From positions 64,961,464 to 65,025,463 of the forward strand of contig NC_089224.1 in NCBI RefSeq assembly GCF_963924675.1: a DNA stretch of 64,000 nucleotides. Direction: 5' to 3'. The notes below the pieces were generated by a model. That model ran no database searches, had not been told where the DNA came from, and saw only the letters and a list, made by a program, of their open reading frames with translations. The DNA comes from Phocoena phocoena. Lineage: Eukaryota > Chordata > Mammalia > Artiodactyla > Phocoenidae. The position numbers and the translations under genes are program-made. Numbering within the stretch: the first letter of the stretch is position 1; each line of letters starts with the position of its first letter. Below, piece after piece: positions 31,255 through 42,965 of this stretch.

Positions 31255-31840
31255 TTAGGGGCTAGAATTCCTGAAATTGAGGTGTCGGCAGGGCTGTGTT
31301 CCTTCTGGGGGCTCTAGGGGAGAATATCTTGCCTTTTCCAGCTTCGAGAGGCACCTGTACACTGTGACTCATGGCCCCTTCCTCTGTCTTTTTTATTTTT
31401 AAAAAATTTTTGGCTGCGCCCTGTGGCATGCGGGATCTTACTTCCCTGACCAGGGATCAAACCCGTGCCCCCTGCAGTGGAAGCGCAGAGTCTTAACCAC
31501 TGGACCCCCAGGGAATTCCCCCCTTCCTCTATCTTTAAAGCCAGTAGCATAGCATCTCCACATCTCTCGCCTCTCTCCTCCCCACTTCAGTCTCTCTGTC
31601 TCTCACCTCTGCTTCTGTCATCACATCTCCTTTTCCGACTTCGACCCTCCTGCCTCCCTCTAAAGTGGACACGTGATTACATTGGGCTCACCTGTATAAT
31701 TCAGGATAATCTCCCCCTCTAGAAATTCTTAATTTATTCACATCTGGAGAGTTCCTTTTACTATGTAAGGTAGCATATTCAGAGGTTCTGGGATTGGGGG
31801 TAGCTGTCTTTGTTGTGGGGCAGGGGCATTATTTGGCCCA
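31255..31840 (-). mobile_element. MaLR-type LTR, antisense, split by a SINE
   Basis: AAATTGAGGTGTCGGCAGGG, GGGGGCTCTAGGGGAGAATA, CCTTTTCCAGCTTCGAGAGG, TCTTTAAAGCCAGTAGCATA, AGGATAATCTCCCCCTCTAG, ATTCAGAGGTTCTGGGATTG and TTATTTGGCCCACCGCA follow one LTR. It is interrupted by a SINE at 31391-31519. It is of the same family as 44855-45335 and 55896-56345. Confidence 0.78.
31391..31519 (-). mobile_element. Short CHR-type SINE, antisense, nested in the LTR
   Basis: Minus strand starts GGGAATTCCCTGGGGGTCCA and ends GCAGCCAAAAATT plus A-rich tail, the short form without the repeated modules. The 16-bp duplication CCCCTTCCTCTGTCTT (31375-31390) recurs as CCCCTTCCTCTATCTT (31520-31535), one mismatch. 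Confidence 0.93.
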
Positions 31841-31844
31841 CCGC

Positions 31845-32210
31845 AGTTGGTATTTTGTGGTTCATAGCCATTGCTGTCGTTGGACACTTAGACTGTATCC
31901 AGTTTGGGCTATTATGAGATGCCTAAAGACATATTTTTGTATACTTGTATCTTCTTTTCTTTTTGCAATGTGTCCCTTAAGATAAATGTACAAGTGTAGG
32001 GTTCCTGGAGCAAAGGGCATGAATATCTTGTATTTGCTCTCCAAATACAAGTACATTTCTGGTAAATATAAGTATGTCCATTCCCCTACAACCTCATGAA
32101 CATTACTTTGATCCCTTAAAAGGTATGTTCCTATGGTTTGTTATAAAATGACATTTCATTGTTGTGTTCATTTAATTTCTTGACTGGCTAGGTTGCACAT
32201 TTTTGGTGCA
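31845..32210 (-). mobile_element. Old L1-like fragment, antisense
   Basis: GTTGGACACTTAGACTGTAT, CCAGTTTGGGCTATTATGAG and GGGTTCCTGGAGCAAAGGGC resemble the antisense L1 ORF2/3' UTR junction (GGACACTTAGGTTG, TTTTGGCTATTATGAATA). Decayed. Confidence 0.5.
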
Positions 32211-32309
32211 CGCGCGTGTGTGTCCAAGTGTGTAAGGTGTGTGGTGTGTCATTTGTATTTTGAGAATAGTATCTTAGTTTGCTTTGCTCTTTAGTTGTAT
32301 ATGGAGCTA

Positions 32310-32935
32310 GAAGAATAGAGACAGAGGCGGACTCTTGCTTAAGTAAGTGTGTAAGGCGGGTATCAATAGATGACATATACAGAACTATCTTGCTTTCATT
32401 TCTCCATCGAAGAGAATGATCTTCAAAATGGAACAGAATTAAGAGGGATTTTAGAAGACAGTGAAAGATCATCTAGGTAAGTTGAACGAGTTCACATCTC
32501 TAGGGCCCACTAGATTGTGTCTCAGGGTGTTGAAAGAGTTAGCAGATAGCATCTCTGCGTCACTGCCAGTGATTGTTGAGTAAATCTTGGAGAGTGGGAG
32601 AGGTTCCAGAAGACCAGAGACATGGAAATGTTCTGTATAGCTTTTGAAAAAGTTGAATTCCTAAAGCTGTTAATGTGGAAAAGCTCCCTTGCAAAAATCC
32701 TGCATTATTATCGTACAAATGATTTATGAGCCTGTAGAAGACACTGCACTGATCCCTAGGAACCAGTATAATTTTACTAATGTGTAGTGACTGATTTATC
32801 ACATTTTTTTAAGATAAGGGTTTTAGATTGGTAGAGTAAGAAAATGTCATAGACATTGAAGCATCTGATAAAAATCTCCCACAGGTCTCCTTATGCACTT
32901 AATAGAGAAAAGTTGGAGGATGATGGAATAATTAC
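32310..32935 (+). repeat. L3/CR1 LINE fossil
   Basis: GAACGAGTTCACATCTCTAG, GGGTGTTGAAAGAGTTAGCA, TCTTGGAGAGTGGGAGAGGT, TCCAGAAGACCAGAGACATG and AGCATCTGATAAAAATCTCC correspond, in order, to the reverse-transcriptase region of mammalian L3 (CR1 clade). Translation near 32575-32640 reads KSWRVGEVPEDQ, matching the CR1-type SWxxGEVPxDW motif with W replaced by Q. It predates placental radiation and is inactive. Confidence 0.7.
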
Positions 32936-33424
32936 ATTCACAGTTGATTCTGTTCATATGCCGTAGCATAATTAATGACTGAGTGTCGGCCTGGAAAGAA
33001 GTTTCTAGTGTCAGAACTTCAAGTTTTTCTTTGGCCCCAACTTAAGAAAGCGCCTTAGGATTTGGATAGAAATCTAAACAGCCGTATATTTTATGTGATT
33101 GATGATGCAGAGTTCAATGGGTTATTAGCTAAACCTATAGAATAAGGATTCACGCTATGTAATACATACCCACCAATGATGAAAATACACCAACTAGATA
33201 AATTTAATAGAAGTGATGAGAATTTTTAAAAACTGAGGTTTTTAGAACTGAAATTGCAGTTCATTTTCCTCCTTCTTTGGCTTTCTTGAATTTCCCGCAA
33301 TTAAACATGAAAGCAGTAGTACTTGTATGATGAAAATTATTATTTTATTTCATGTATGATGGGAGAATGGTGGGTCCACCTATATATGGTTGATATGAGA
33401 GCAAGGTATAATATAGAAATTGCT
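32936..33424. other. Unique intronic DNA
   Basis: No element recognised. Confidence 0.4.
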
Positions 33425-33550
33425 GGAATGAGAGGAAAAATCTGGGTGCTAACCCTGGCACTGCCATGAACTAGTTGGCATCTTGGGCGAGCAGTTGGCA
33501 TCACCTTTCTGGGTCTGAGTTTTCTTATCTGAAAGTCGGGGATGGCAAAG
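33425..33550 (+). repeat. MIR fragment
   Basis: AACCCTGGCACTGCCATGAA, CTTGGGCGAGCAGTTGGCAT and TGAGTTTTCTTATCTGAAAG follow sense MIR. Confidence 0.7.
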
Positions 33551-33565
33551 TGGGGTGGGGTGAAG

Positions 33566-33590
33566 ACATATTAAGTGTGTCTTAATATGT
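33566..33590. other. Perfect 10-bp inverted repeat with 5-nt loop
   Basis: ACATATTAAG (33566-33575), loop TGTGT, CTTAATATGT (33581-33590). It is bracketed by two copies of GGGGTGAAG (33557-33565 and 33591-33599). The arrangement suggests a small template-switch or fold-back event. Confidence 0.92.
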
Positions 33591-33599
33591 GGGGTGAAG

Positions 33600-34367
33600 C
33601 TAATTGCTTTGCCCCATTCCCGCTCTCAGGTTCCATCAGGCTGTTGCAAGTTCATCCTCCTGTTCCTTGGTAAGTTTGGCCAAATTTCTAGACTAAATGG
33701 AACCTTCCAGACTTTTCTGGATTAAGCAGACCCTTTCAGGCCCTCTCTGAAAGGGGCTCCATCTTCTTTTAATCTGCAGGTTCCTTCAGGTCTCCCTCCT
33801 TCAAGGTTCTGTTAGCCCATCCTTTTTTCAACCCTTTAATCCAAGGGTAATGAAGCACTGTGCTTGGGCCCCCTTTGATCTTAGGAAGACCAACATCTTT
33901 TTTTGTTTAGGGCTCAGGCCCACCTTTGGGATTTCTGGATGAGCCTGGAGCCTCTCCTTCACCACCCCAAAAAGTTCTCCATGGCTTTACCCAAGGGCAC
34001 TTGCCTTCAGCATCTCCATCCTCCATCAGTCTACCCTGGACCATCCTGGCGACCACTGGCTCCTGGTCCTTGACTCTTCTCCTAGCTATCTTCCCAGCAC
34101 CATTATTTTGATTTAGTTGTAGCCATAATGAATGTTTAATTTTGAACTTTTAAACTTCATATTGGTTCTCATTTGTATCTTCATGTTATCATTTCTAAAG
34201 GGGTTGAGAATATTTCATGTGCCTTAATTTATTCTTGTCTAATTTTCCCCTACCATTAGTCACCAAGTAAGATCTAGTGTTTTTACTTTTGCTTTTATAG
34301 AGTACGATGTATTATGCACCTTCATACAACCTAGCCTTTTGCTCCTTTTGTCTTATTGACTTAGATT
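33600..34367. other. Unique intronic DNA
   Basis: A pyrimidine-rich patch lies near 33900-34080. No element recognised. Confidence 0.4.
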
Positions 34368-34383
34368 AAATTCTCAGAGTTGA

Positions 34384-34926
34384 TTCTTTTTATTTTATTT
34401 TTTTAATTGAAGTATAGTTGATTTACGCTGTGTTACTTTTGCTTTACAGCAAAGTGATTCAGATATATATATATATACACTTTTTTTTTTTTTTTTTTTT
34501 TTTGCGGTACGCGGGCTTCTCACTGTTGTGGCCTCTCCCGTTGCGGAGCAGAGGCTCCGGACGCGCAGGCTCAGCGGCCATAGCTCACGGGCCCAGCCGC
34601 TCCGCGGCATGTGGGATCTTCCCGGACCGGGACACGAACCCGCATCCCCTGCATCGGCAGGCGGACTCTCGACCACTGCGCCACCAGGGAAGCCCCTATA
34701 CACTTTTTAATATTCTTTTCCATAATGGTTTATCACAGGATACCGAATATAGTTCCCTGTGCTATACAGTAGGACCTTGTTGTTTATCCGTTCTATATAT
34801 AATAGTTTGTGCCTGCTAATCCCAAACTCCCAGTCCATCCCTCCCCCAACCCCCTCCCTCTTGGCAACCACAAGTCTGTTCTCTATATCCGTGAGTCTGT
34901 TTCCTGGATAGGTTCATTTAAATTCT
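34384..34926 (-). mobile_element. 5'-truncated L1 3' end, antisense, with nested CHR-2
   Basis: GAAGTATAGTTGATTTACGC, TTTACAGCAAAGTGATTCAG, TTCCCTGTGCTATACAGTAG and ACAAGTCTGTTCTCTATATC are the antisense L1 3' UTR. The flanking duplication is imperfect: AAATTCTCAGAGTTGA (34368-34383) and GAATTCTCAGAGATGA (34927-34942). Confidence 0.88.
34486..34696 (-). mobile_element. CHR-2 SINE, antisense, nested in L1
   Basis: Near-consensus copy. The duplication TATACACTTTT is visible at about 34475-34485 and 34697-34707. B box and A-box regions are intact on the minus strand. It is younger than the L1 that holds it. Confidence 0.95.
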
Positions 34927-34942
34927 GAATTCTCAGAGATGA

Positions 34943-36320
34943 GAGTCTGATTGAGAGGTACATTGGTAGGATCCTTGTTGCATTTTAAGTGTTTTTGACT
35001 GACGAAATAAAGAAGAGAGATCACTTCGGCACATTGCATTCTTTCCTTAAAACTTACAGATATTTAAGAATTTGGCATTTATAGTTAAACATATAAAATT
35101 CAGTCTCCTTCTAGGGCTTCCCTCAATACTGAAATAAGTTTGGTAGGAGGAATATTTTGCAACCTGAAATATCTCAGGTCGCAGTACTTTTCAGCCTGGT
35201 CTTACCTAAATTTCTCCTTGGAGTCTTATACCATAAATTCTTCCAGTGTCAGCAATTTCACATTTTCGCAGCCCGTGTTAGGTCCTTCCTGCTCTGCTAT
35301 GCCTGTGCGTGCTCTAAGCTTTGCCTTATTTCGCATGACGTGCGCAGCTGACTTCAGATTCTAATTCTAAGTTAATTACTGCTTAACCCAGGCAACTGCT
35401 GTATTGTCCAGACTCCTGCACGCTCTCTGCCCAGCATAAGTATATCTTGGGTTGCCTATTATGTTTCTGGTTAGCACACTGGGCAGGAAACAAGCTAGCT
35501 GCTGTGCCTGTGACCAGGGTGGGAGTCTTTGCTTACCTGAAACAGTTCTTTGACTTGCCACCTGTGGCCCGTCCTCTGCTACTGTGTCCTTGGAGGCCAC
35601 CTCCCCACGGCTTGCCGAGAAAGCTTTCCCAGCCCCACCAGCTCAAGATAAGCAGAGCAAAATAGGAAGACACTTCTGTGTGGCCCATGGCTGCTCTGTA
35701 CTTATGTTTGCATCAGATGTCTGAATTTTCTCCCTTAAGAAATGAAGGAGCTTGAAACTGATCTTTTTGTCAGATTTAGATGATGCTTTGTTCCTAACAA
35801 GGTTTCATGTTTATAAATAGAAAGTACTTAAAGCCTTTAGGATGTGAGAGCTTCTAAAGAAGGTTTTTCAGTCTGTCTGCTTTTTCTACGTGTTTTGGGG
35901 CTGGATAAATGTTAAGTAGTTCTAATACAGCATGATATGGTGGAATGGAAGTTAAGCGACTGTTGTATGTGATGTTAGCAACAGTGGAAGATGGAAAATA
36001 AGCCACTTCTTCCCCCGTCGTCACAGAGATGCCTGGCCTATGGACAGAGGTGCCTTCTGATGTATGTTCATCTTGAAAGTCTCTGAAGGTGGGTTTCTAT
36101 TGCAATGCAGGAGTAAAAAGTGTAACCAGAACTCTGGTTCAGTAGCTCTGACGAAGTCACCAGAGCTCCTTTAGCAACTGAGTTGTTTGCATGTCATAAA
36201 ACTATATGACTCTAGGCAAATATTTATTCAGTGAGAAGTATAGGTGTGCACAGTAAGACTTTCTCCTTTCTTATGGAGTATTTCCTTCTGAAGTTCATTA
36301 GGCCCTGACTCCAGGACACC
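34943..36320. other. Unique intronic DNA
   Basis: About 1.4 kb without a recognised transposon or exon. GC rises modestly at 35270-35650. Confidence 0.45.
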
Positions 36321-36324
36321 GTGA

Positions 36325-36500
36325 TGTCATGGGAGTGGCACAGGCCATACATGTCACAAGATCTGAGTTCAAGCCACAGTGTGGCTAGTTCTCCATTAGT
36401 TGGAAGACTTCAGGCTCATAAGTCACCTGAGGGGCCAGAGGTGTTTTCCCTATAAAATTAAGAGGGGTTGGAAGAAGTGTTGGATTAGGTCATTTCTAAG
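36325..36500 (+). repeat. MIR fragment
   Basis: AGATCTGAGTTCAAGCCACA, TGGAAGACTTCAGGCTCATA and TTCCCTATAAAATTAAGAGG are in sense MIR order but diverged. Confidence 0.5.
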
Positions 36501-36556
36501 AATCCTTTTTTCTTTAAAATCTCTTATTCGAGTTTCTAAATTCCATTTTACCCCTT

Positions 36557-36764
36557 ATTTATTTATTTTTTTGGCGGTACGCGGGCCTCTCACTGTTGCG
36601 GCCTCTCCCGCTGCGGAGCACAGGCTCCAGACGCGCAGGCTCAGCGGCCATGGCTCACGGGCCCAGCCGCTCCGCGGCATGTGGGATCTTCCCAGACCGG
36701 GGCACGAACCCGTGTCCCCTGCATCGGCAGGCGGACTCCCAACCACTGCGCTGCCAGGGAAGCC
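36557..36764 (-). mobile_element. CHR-2 SINE, antisense
   Basis: Near-consensus copy with a mixed tail (CCAAAAAAATAAATAAAT on the minus strand). The 13-bp duplication CATTTTACCCCTT is perfect at 36544-36556 and 36765-36777. On the minus strand the A-box region reads GGCAGCGCAGTGGTTGGGAG. Confidence 0.96.
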
Positions 36765-36777
36765 CATTTTACCCCTT

Positions 36778-37060
36778 TTAATATAGTTACTTATTCATTT
36801 AACCAAACTTGGGAAATACAGAAAATCATAAATAAACCAACACACACAAACACACCCTGTATTTCCATAACACAGACAAAAGAATTGTTCATGTTTTGGA
36901 GTCTTTTTCCTTCTAGTCTTTTTTCTAAACAGATATGTAAGGATATATAAAACATAGCGTGTACATGTATTTCAAAATTGAAATCATACCGCATATACGT
37001 TTTCATGAAATGACTTCTGTTTCATTTAACGTTGTATCATAAGTATGGTCCCAGGTCATC
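36778..37060 (-). repeat. Old LINE fragment, probably L1, antisense
   Basis: CCTTCTAGTCTTTTTTCTAA, AATTGAAATCATACCGCATA and TTCATTTAACGTTGTATCAT resemble a decayed antisense L1 3' region of the type also seen near 51240-51420 and 53770-53960. Confidence 0.45.
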
Positions 37061-38110
37061 CCAGTAGTGCTCAGAGTTTTATGCAAAACCAGATTCCCTC
37101 GGTCATTTCTGCAGTTTCTTTTGACTTTTCCATATTAGAGACAACATTATAGGAACTGGCCAAGCTGCATACACTTAACTCGTGAACATACTGTAAGTCC
37201 AAACAGCCAGCCTCTGCCATTCCAAAGACAAGCAGGGCGGAATACCCCAGAGCACTCTGTGCCTTTTTGCTGCCCATTGCGTGAAGTCAGAGTGGGCACG
37301 GCCAGGGGTCAGACTGAGGCTGACAGATAACCTGTACAAAATTGCGTATGCATGGTGACCCATCGGGGTCTCAAATGACCTCCACAAATAGTTTTAATTT
37401 GTGCACCACCAGGTGAAACAGGGCTGATGCTGGGAAAAGTGAGAAAGGAGGTGAAGTTGGTAACCAAGGCCTTTCTTCCTGTGCCCTGCTCCACACCCAC
37501 GCCTCGTCCCCTTTGACAACCCCCCTCCCCTCCCCCAGTTCTCTCTGTCTCCTCTGTGGGCCTGCTACATTTTGTTCACGCTGCAGGTAAAGTTCCTATC
37601 TCACGTTAACTGGAAGTTGTTGGATGTGGGGAGGGGCAGGGTAGGTTATAAGAAAGAAGAAATTGTCTCCCCACTTTCTACATCAATGAATTTCCAAGTG
37701 GAAAGCTAATCTTAGCTAAGGTTAGAAGATCATGTGAAGATGAACTGGTCAACATTTAAAAATCATTTTCTACTATTTTTTGTTTGCTGGCGTGTAGTAT
37801 TTCAACTACATTATAGGTCATGTTGGTTTTGAGTGACTTACCTGAAACTTAAACCCCAGGGAGCCTACATTAGGAAATACTCTATTCAGTGGGAAGTTTT
37901 ACTACATCACTAGATGAGCTTTGAGGCACCTTCTAGTTCTGAAATTCTACGATTTATAGCATTGTTCCTATGGGAAAATGCATTCCAAGTTCCAAAGAGC
38001 TGAGTCTTAGATATCAGCTCCTTTAAGAGTTGTGGACCACTTATGTATAATATCATCTTTAGATGCAGGTAGGTGTATGTCATTCTCTTTATGTGTAGAT
38101 AATGGTAATA
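37061..38110. other. Unique intronic DNA
   Basis: A C-rich patch lies at 37500-37540. No element recognised. Confidence 0.45.
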
Positions 38111-38119
38111 AAACTGCTG

Positions 38120-38320
38120 TTTGAGCCCATATTATGTGTCAGATACTATAATCAGAGCCCCCGTACATTCCCTCGTTCTCTGCACAGTGGTTCTTTGAGG
38201 TAGGCATTATGATCTCCATTTTACAGATGAGGAAGCTGAGGCCCAGCAGAACCAAGATATGACGGGCTGCAGACCTGTCCAACTCCAAATCTTGTGACCT
38301 TTCTTCTTTGGTGCCTGACG
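38120..38320 (-). repeat. MIR fragment, antisense
   Basis: TTGAGGTAGGCATTATGATC, TCCATTTTACAGATGAGGAA and GCTGAGGCCCAGCAGAACC give the diagnostic antisense MIR core. Confidence 0.8.
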
Positions 38321-38751
38321 CCTCCCAGCCATCTGCTAGTGAACCTTTCCTCTTTCTGCTTTGCCCCCAAAGGTCCTTCCACAAGAGAGGTGAAAGTCAA
38401 TTCTTTTCAGTGTATCTATTTTAAAGCAGTATTATTCCCTTTGAGAGCCCCAAAACATGGATTCCCTCAGACGGAGTCACATACCATGATGGATCTTTGC
38501 TGTTGCTTAGTGGAGGTGAATGGCCAGTTGACCTGGTCTCAGGGGCCTGTTGAAAGAGTAGCCTTAGAAAAATCTTTTATACAAAGTAACACTAAAGTAT
38601 CCAGTTATAAGAGTCAAATACACACACTAAAATTGGTAGAGGGTAGAATGGTGTAGTCAGAAATGATGGACAGCAGGTTTCTCCCTTTTTAAAAACATAT
38701 TCAATTACAGTATTCACATAAGTCTAGCTTGAAATGTAAGCCAAGATATTC

Positions 38752-38890
38752 ATTTGTTTGTTCATTCACTTATCAGCCATAGGACTTTATTGAACCCTCT
38801 TAGGTACCAGATTCCATGCTAGGCCCCAAACGACGCAAAACAGATGAGACACAGTCTCTCCCTTCATGGAGCTCAAAACTTAGCGAACGC
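38752..38890 (-). repeat. L2 LINE 3' end, antisense
   Basis: TTTGTTCATTCACTTATCAG, TACCAGATTCCATGCTAGGC, AAACAGATGAGACACAGTCT and CCTTCATGGAGCTCAAAACT follow the antisense L2 terminus. Confidence 0.75.
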
Positions 38891-39101
38891 AGGCCCAGAA
38901 ATACCTGTTAAAATTATCTTGATTTTAAATGAACTCTCATCAAAGTAGAGCATATATATCTTGTATAGCATGTATTTGGTACCAATATTTCCAATAACAT
39001 AAAGACTAGTCCAGTATGTGTCGATTCTCTAAAACCAACTCACATATAATGATGCTGAAACTGTTGATTTTGCACATTTGCTTGACCCAAGTGTCAGTTT
39101 A

Positions 39102-39313
39102 TTTATTTATTTATTTATTTGCGGTACGTGGGCCTCTCACTGTTGTGGCCTCTCCCGTTGCGGAGCACGGGCTCCGGACACGCAGGCTCAGCGGCCATGG
39201 CTTACGGGCCCAGCCGCTCCGCGGCATGTGGGATCTTGCCAGACCGGGCCACGAATCCGTGTCCCCTGCATCGGCAGGCGGACTCTGAACCACTGTGCCA
39301 CCAGGGAAGCCCC
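39102..39313 (-). mobile_element. CHR-2 SINE, antisense
   Basis: Near-consensus copy with (AAAT)n-type tail. The 13-bp duplication AAGTGTCAGTTTA is perfect at 39089-39101 and 39315-39327. On the minus strand the A-box region reads GTGGCACAGTGGTTCAGAG. Confidence 0.96.
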
Positions 39314-39327
39314 AAAGTGTCAGTTTA

Positions 39328-41430
39328 TTGAAGATGAGTTCTGTTTCATGTTTTACTGCTCTGCATTCTAAGATATGCTTCTCATGACACAAAGACAAAG
39401 GGAAACTGAATGGAGGGAGTTAGAGAGGCCGCCATTTTGGGATTGATACCCTTGGGTTTACCGCTGGGTGTGAGTTGAGGTTCTGGGCTTCTCAGCTGGA
39501 TCTCAGTAGAAGGAATCCTATTAGAGTGAAGTCTAAGGAGAAGACCGGTGAGGCTCCAAGTTGGGAACTCAGTCAGAGACTATTTCACACAGATCAGAGC
39601 TGAGCATGGTGGTGGCTCCCGGTGGCAGGGATCCCTTCCTGGACCGTGTGTGTATTTCTGGAAGAGCAGGAGGGTGTTGGGGACAAGAACTCTGCTGTGG
39701 GCAACAGGTCAGTAGCTTCAGCTCCTGCAGACTCTGCATGGCCCTCCCAAGGCTGGAGGGTGTTACAAGGGGAACCCAAAACCCGTAGGGATCTTCATGT
39801 TCAAATTGGGACACAGTGGACCTCATTTCTGGAAAGTACACTTTCCATGAGGTGTGCTGCCACAAATAGTTCCGTGTATAATGTGCCTCCAAGTAGATTT
39901 TGTGGGAGAGAATGGGCAAGGGGGGAGGGAGAGGACCAACTTTATCATCTAGTTTCCCACTCTCTCATTAAAATTTATTCAGTGGAAAGCATTTCCCCTG
40001 TTTCTGGATGAAAACATATCCCATGACTATTCTGATTCGTCTTACATAATAAAAAGTCCCAGTTTAATGTGCCAAATACTGAAAATGTCTTGTGTCATCT
40101 CATAGTCAGAGCTCCCAACTTCCAACTTCATTCCTACTTAGCCTGCCCCCCTTACTCCAGGGAGGGCCTGTTGCAGTGAGAAGGGGCTGGGGTTGAATGC
40201 TTTCCCTCTTGCTTACTCAGTAGCTATTGCTTCTGGCTTGGTCAGGGGTGAGGGGGACAAGAAGGGGCTCAGGAAAAGTTTGATGGGCAGGCAGAATCAC
40301 AGGTGAGCCGCCTTTGTGTTGTTAGTGTCTAGAATCGGTTCTTTCTCTGGTGGGACCCTTTTGTGGTTCCTCAGAGATACCCCCTTACCTTGTCTCTGGG
40401 GACCTCTTACCTCCAGTTTCTTTGGTGTGACTGCTGCACTCTGTCCTTTCATAGACTCTGGAAAGCCCCCTGGTCCATGTGGACTCCTGTCTACTGGGTT
40501 CCATTGTTGTGCAAGAGGTGGCCCTTGTTGGGCAGAGCCTGAGATAGCCCCATACATGTGCTCAGGGTGTGGTCCATGTCTGGTCTTTGGGAAAGACTCA
40601 CACATCTTTGCTCCCGCAAACTTGGGGGGTGCAAGCCGATCCCAGTGCAACTATTATTTCCTCTGGCTTGTCCATCAGCATCCAGCCAGCCTACTTCTAG
40701 TCCTTTAAATTTCGTAAATAGAAGTCATCAATAACGTTACCGTGTCTCCCACTTTGCAGGAGTGTCCCGCTCTCCTAGGCCCCTCACTGGGCTAGCAGAG
40801 GAGGGCTGGTACTTCTGCCTCTTCCGAAATCTTTTACCCTATGACCAGAGCTGCAGCCAGCTTGCTTCAATCGTTCCCTCCTTTTAGCTACCAACAGGCT
40901 GGCCCATCTGCACCCTCACTGTGGGCGAGGAGCTGAAGGTCAGTGAAAATAGTTTGGGACCATTGTCCTTTGAAGAATTGCATCCAGGCCTGGCACTTCA
41001 CTTTGGAATCTGATATCTAGTCTTAGTGGTTGCCATGTCCATTTTGATATCCTGTAATACTCTTCTGGGAGGCCGTGCTTACCATACCCCCGATTTTGCC
41101 CTAGTTTCTTCCTCTCTCTTTTTTTTCTCTCAGTACTTTTTATTGAAGAGAAGTAACAGTACATGGATGAGTAGGTTATTGTATACAACAAATTCTTCAG
41201 ACACATAGTTCAGTGTTCTTCCCAGCTTGTGCCTTTACATTCTAGTTTATCAAAGTGTTTGTAATAGATTCTCAGTGCAGAGGAGATCAGCTCTGCCTGG
41301 TTCTCTCTCTCTTTCTCTCTTTTTCTCCCTCCCCATCTCCCCATTCTCTCTTTCTTCTTTTCCCTCCCCCGCCTCTTTTCTTGGTAGTTGTTTGGCACAA
41401 CGAAAGGATTTTCTAAGACATTTATTTAAA
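39328..41430. other. Long intronic stretch, nothing recognised
   Basis: About 2.1 kb with no recognised repeat, RNA gene or exon apart from pyrimidine-rich runs near 41100-41380. Overlapping ORFs of 116-130 codons on both strands near 39570-40010 and 40300-40700 show no domain and are treated as chance. Confidence 0.45.
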
Positions 41431-41431
41431 G

Positions 41432-41514
41432 TGTTTTTAAAGTTATTTATTTTTGGCTGCATTGGGTCTGCGTTGCTGCACGTGGGCTTTCTCTAGTTGC
41501 CGCGAGCGGGGCTA
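41432..41514 (-). mobile_element. Truncated long CHR-type SINE, 3' part only, antisense
   Basis: AAAGTTATTTATTTTTGGCT, TTGGGTCTGCGTTGCTGCAC and GTGGGCTTTCTCTAGTTGCC are the antisense tail of the long CHR form. Similarity stops at GCGAGCGGGGCTACT, so the tRNA-derived head is missing. Confidence 0.85.
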
Positions 41515-41544
41515 CTTAGATTTCCCCCTAATTTTCTGCCACTG

Positions 41545-41705
41545 CATTCTCTTTATTTCCTTCACAACACATATTTAGTATCTTTCTCTCCCATCAGATT
41601 GGAAGCCCTACAAAGGAAAAGTTCATACCTGTTTTATTCAGTAATATATACCTAACTGGTGCTCACTAAATATTTGTTGAATAAATGAGTGAAGGCATGA
41701 ATAAC
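41545..41705 (+). repeat. L2 LINE 3' end
   Basis: AGATTGGAAGCCCTACAAAG, CTGGTGCTCACTAAATATTT and GTTGAATAAATGAGTGAAGG give the L2 terminus. Confidence 0.8.
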
Positions 41706-41889
41706 CAAGTCAACTAAAGCCATCATTTCCCAAATGCGTCTCTTCTTTCGTGTGAACTATTAACATCTGGGGGCTTGGTTGCATGGGATGCACCTGTGGG
41801 GTTTAGGAAGTGCTGATGGCTTAACTTTTGGTGTACTTTTCATTATTGTCCCTTTCCCCCCTTCACTCCCACTTTTTTTCTCACTCTTT

Positions 41890-42158
41890 CTTTAAAAATT
41901 TAATTTAACTTTTATTTATTTTTGACTGCATTGGGTCTTCGTTGTGGCGCGCAGGCTTCTCATCGCACCGGCTTCTCTTGTTGCGGAGCACAGGCTCTAG
42001 GCATGAGGACTTCAGTAGTTGTGGCACGTGGGCTCAGTAGTTGTGGTGCACGGTCTTGGTTGCTCCGCAGCACATGGCATCTTCCCGGACCAGGGATCGA
42101 ACCCGTGTCCCCGGCGTTGGCAGGCAGATTCTCAACCACTGCGCCACCAGGGAAGTTC
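41890..42158 (-). mobile_element. CHR-type SINE, intermediate length, antisense
   Basis: Minus strand starts GGAACTTCCCTGGTGGCGCA and ends CAAAAATAAATAAAAGTTA. The body carries two CAGTAGTTGTGG modules. Flanks share a TTTTTCTCACT / CTTTTCTCACTGTTTTC resemblance (near 41872 and 42157), an imperfect target duplication. It lacks part of the body seen in the copies at 24744 and 28441. Confidence 0.9.
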
Positions 42159-42159
42159 C

Positions 42160-42951
42160 TTTTCTCACTGTTTTCTAACAGGAACTTAGTTTGAGGCTGG
42201 CAGGGCCACCGCCCCATTTTCCAGGTAACCAGAGCAAAAGGAGGAGGACTTAGGGGTGAGATCATGGAAGGGGTTACTGGCCAGTGTGGCCCAGAGATCA
42301 GCACTGCCAGCTCTCTCCTGGGCTTTTCCCTGTCGTCACAGCTGTCCTCTGGCCTTGCAGCAAGGCTGTGGCCTGGCTTACCACTTCCAAATCACACAAA
42401 GGTGACAGCAGCCCAGCCGCCGTTTGGAATGCAAAGACTAGTTCCCCGCCCAGAGTCTATTGTGCATGGTGCAAAGCAAGAGAATCTCTAAGAGTCATCC
42501 CTAGGAAAGTGGTGCGTTTGCAGGTGGCATGTCCCCTCCCTGTGCTCAGCCCACATAGTTGGAGGCTCCTGGGCCTGCTTCCTGAGGGAACAGTAGCAGC
42601 TGGATTCTGAAGGAAGGTGTTGGGCTTGGACTGGGTTAGGCTGGGCAATTGCCTTAGCTTTCATTCTCTCCCAGCTGCTCACCAGACTGCCCTGACCCCG
42701 GCCACAGTCAGAGAACTTTACATTCTTGAATGTTTTACTGGCACAGGGCCCCTGGGGCAGTCCAGGCTCCCTGAGGCGACAGCCTTGAGGTGCTCACTCA
42801 GGAGGAGGGAAGCTTATCTCATAAGTGCACATTCTTCTGGTCTGTCCTATCTGGTTATTATCACATCGAAACTGTAGCTGTTGACGTTTGCTTAATTACT
42901 GTCTGTTGATTGTGCAGTAATAGACCATCAATTTCTTTGGTTAGTTATTAC
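42160..42951. other. Unique intronic DNA, moderately GC-rich
   Basis: Short ORFs in several frames, none with recognisable domains. No element recognised. Confidence 0.4.
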
Positions 42952-42965
42952 TGCCTTGTCATTTT

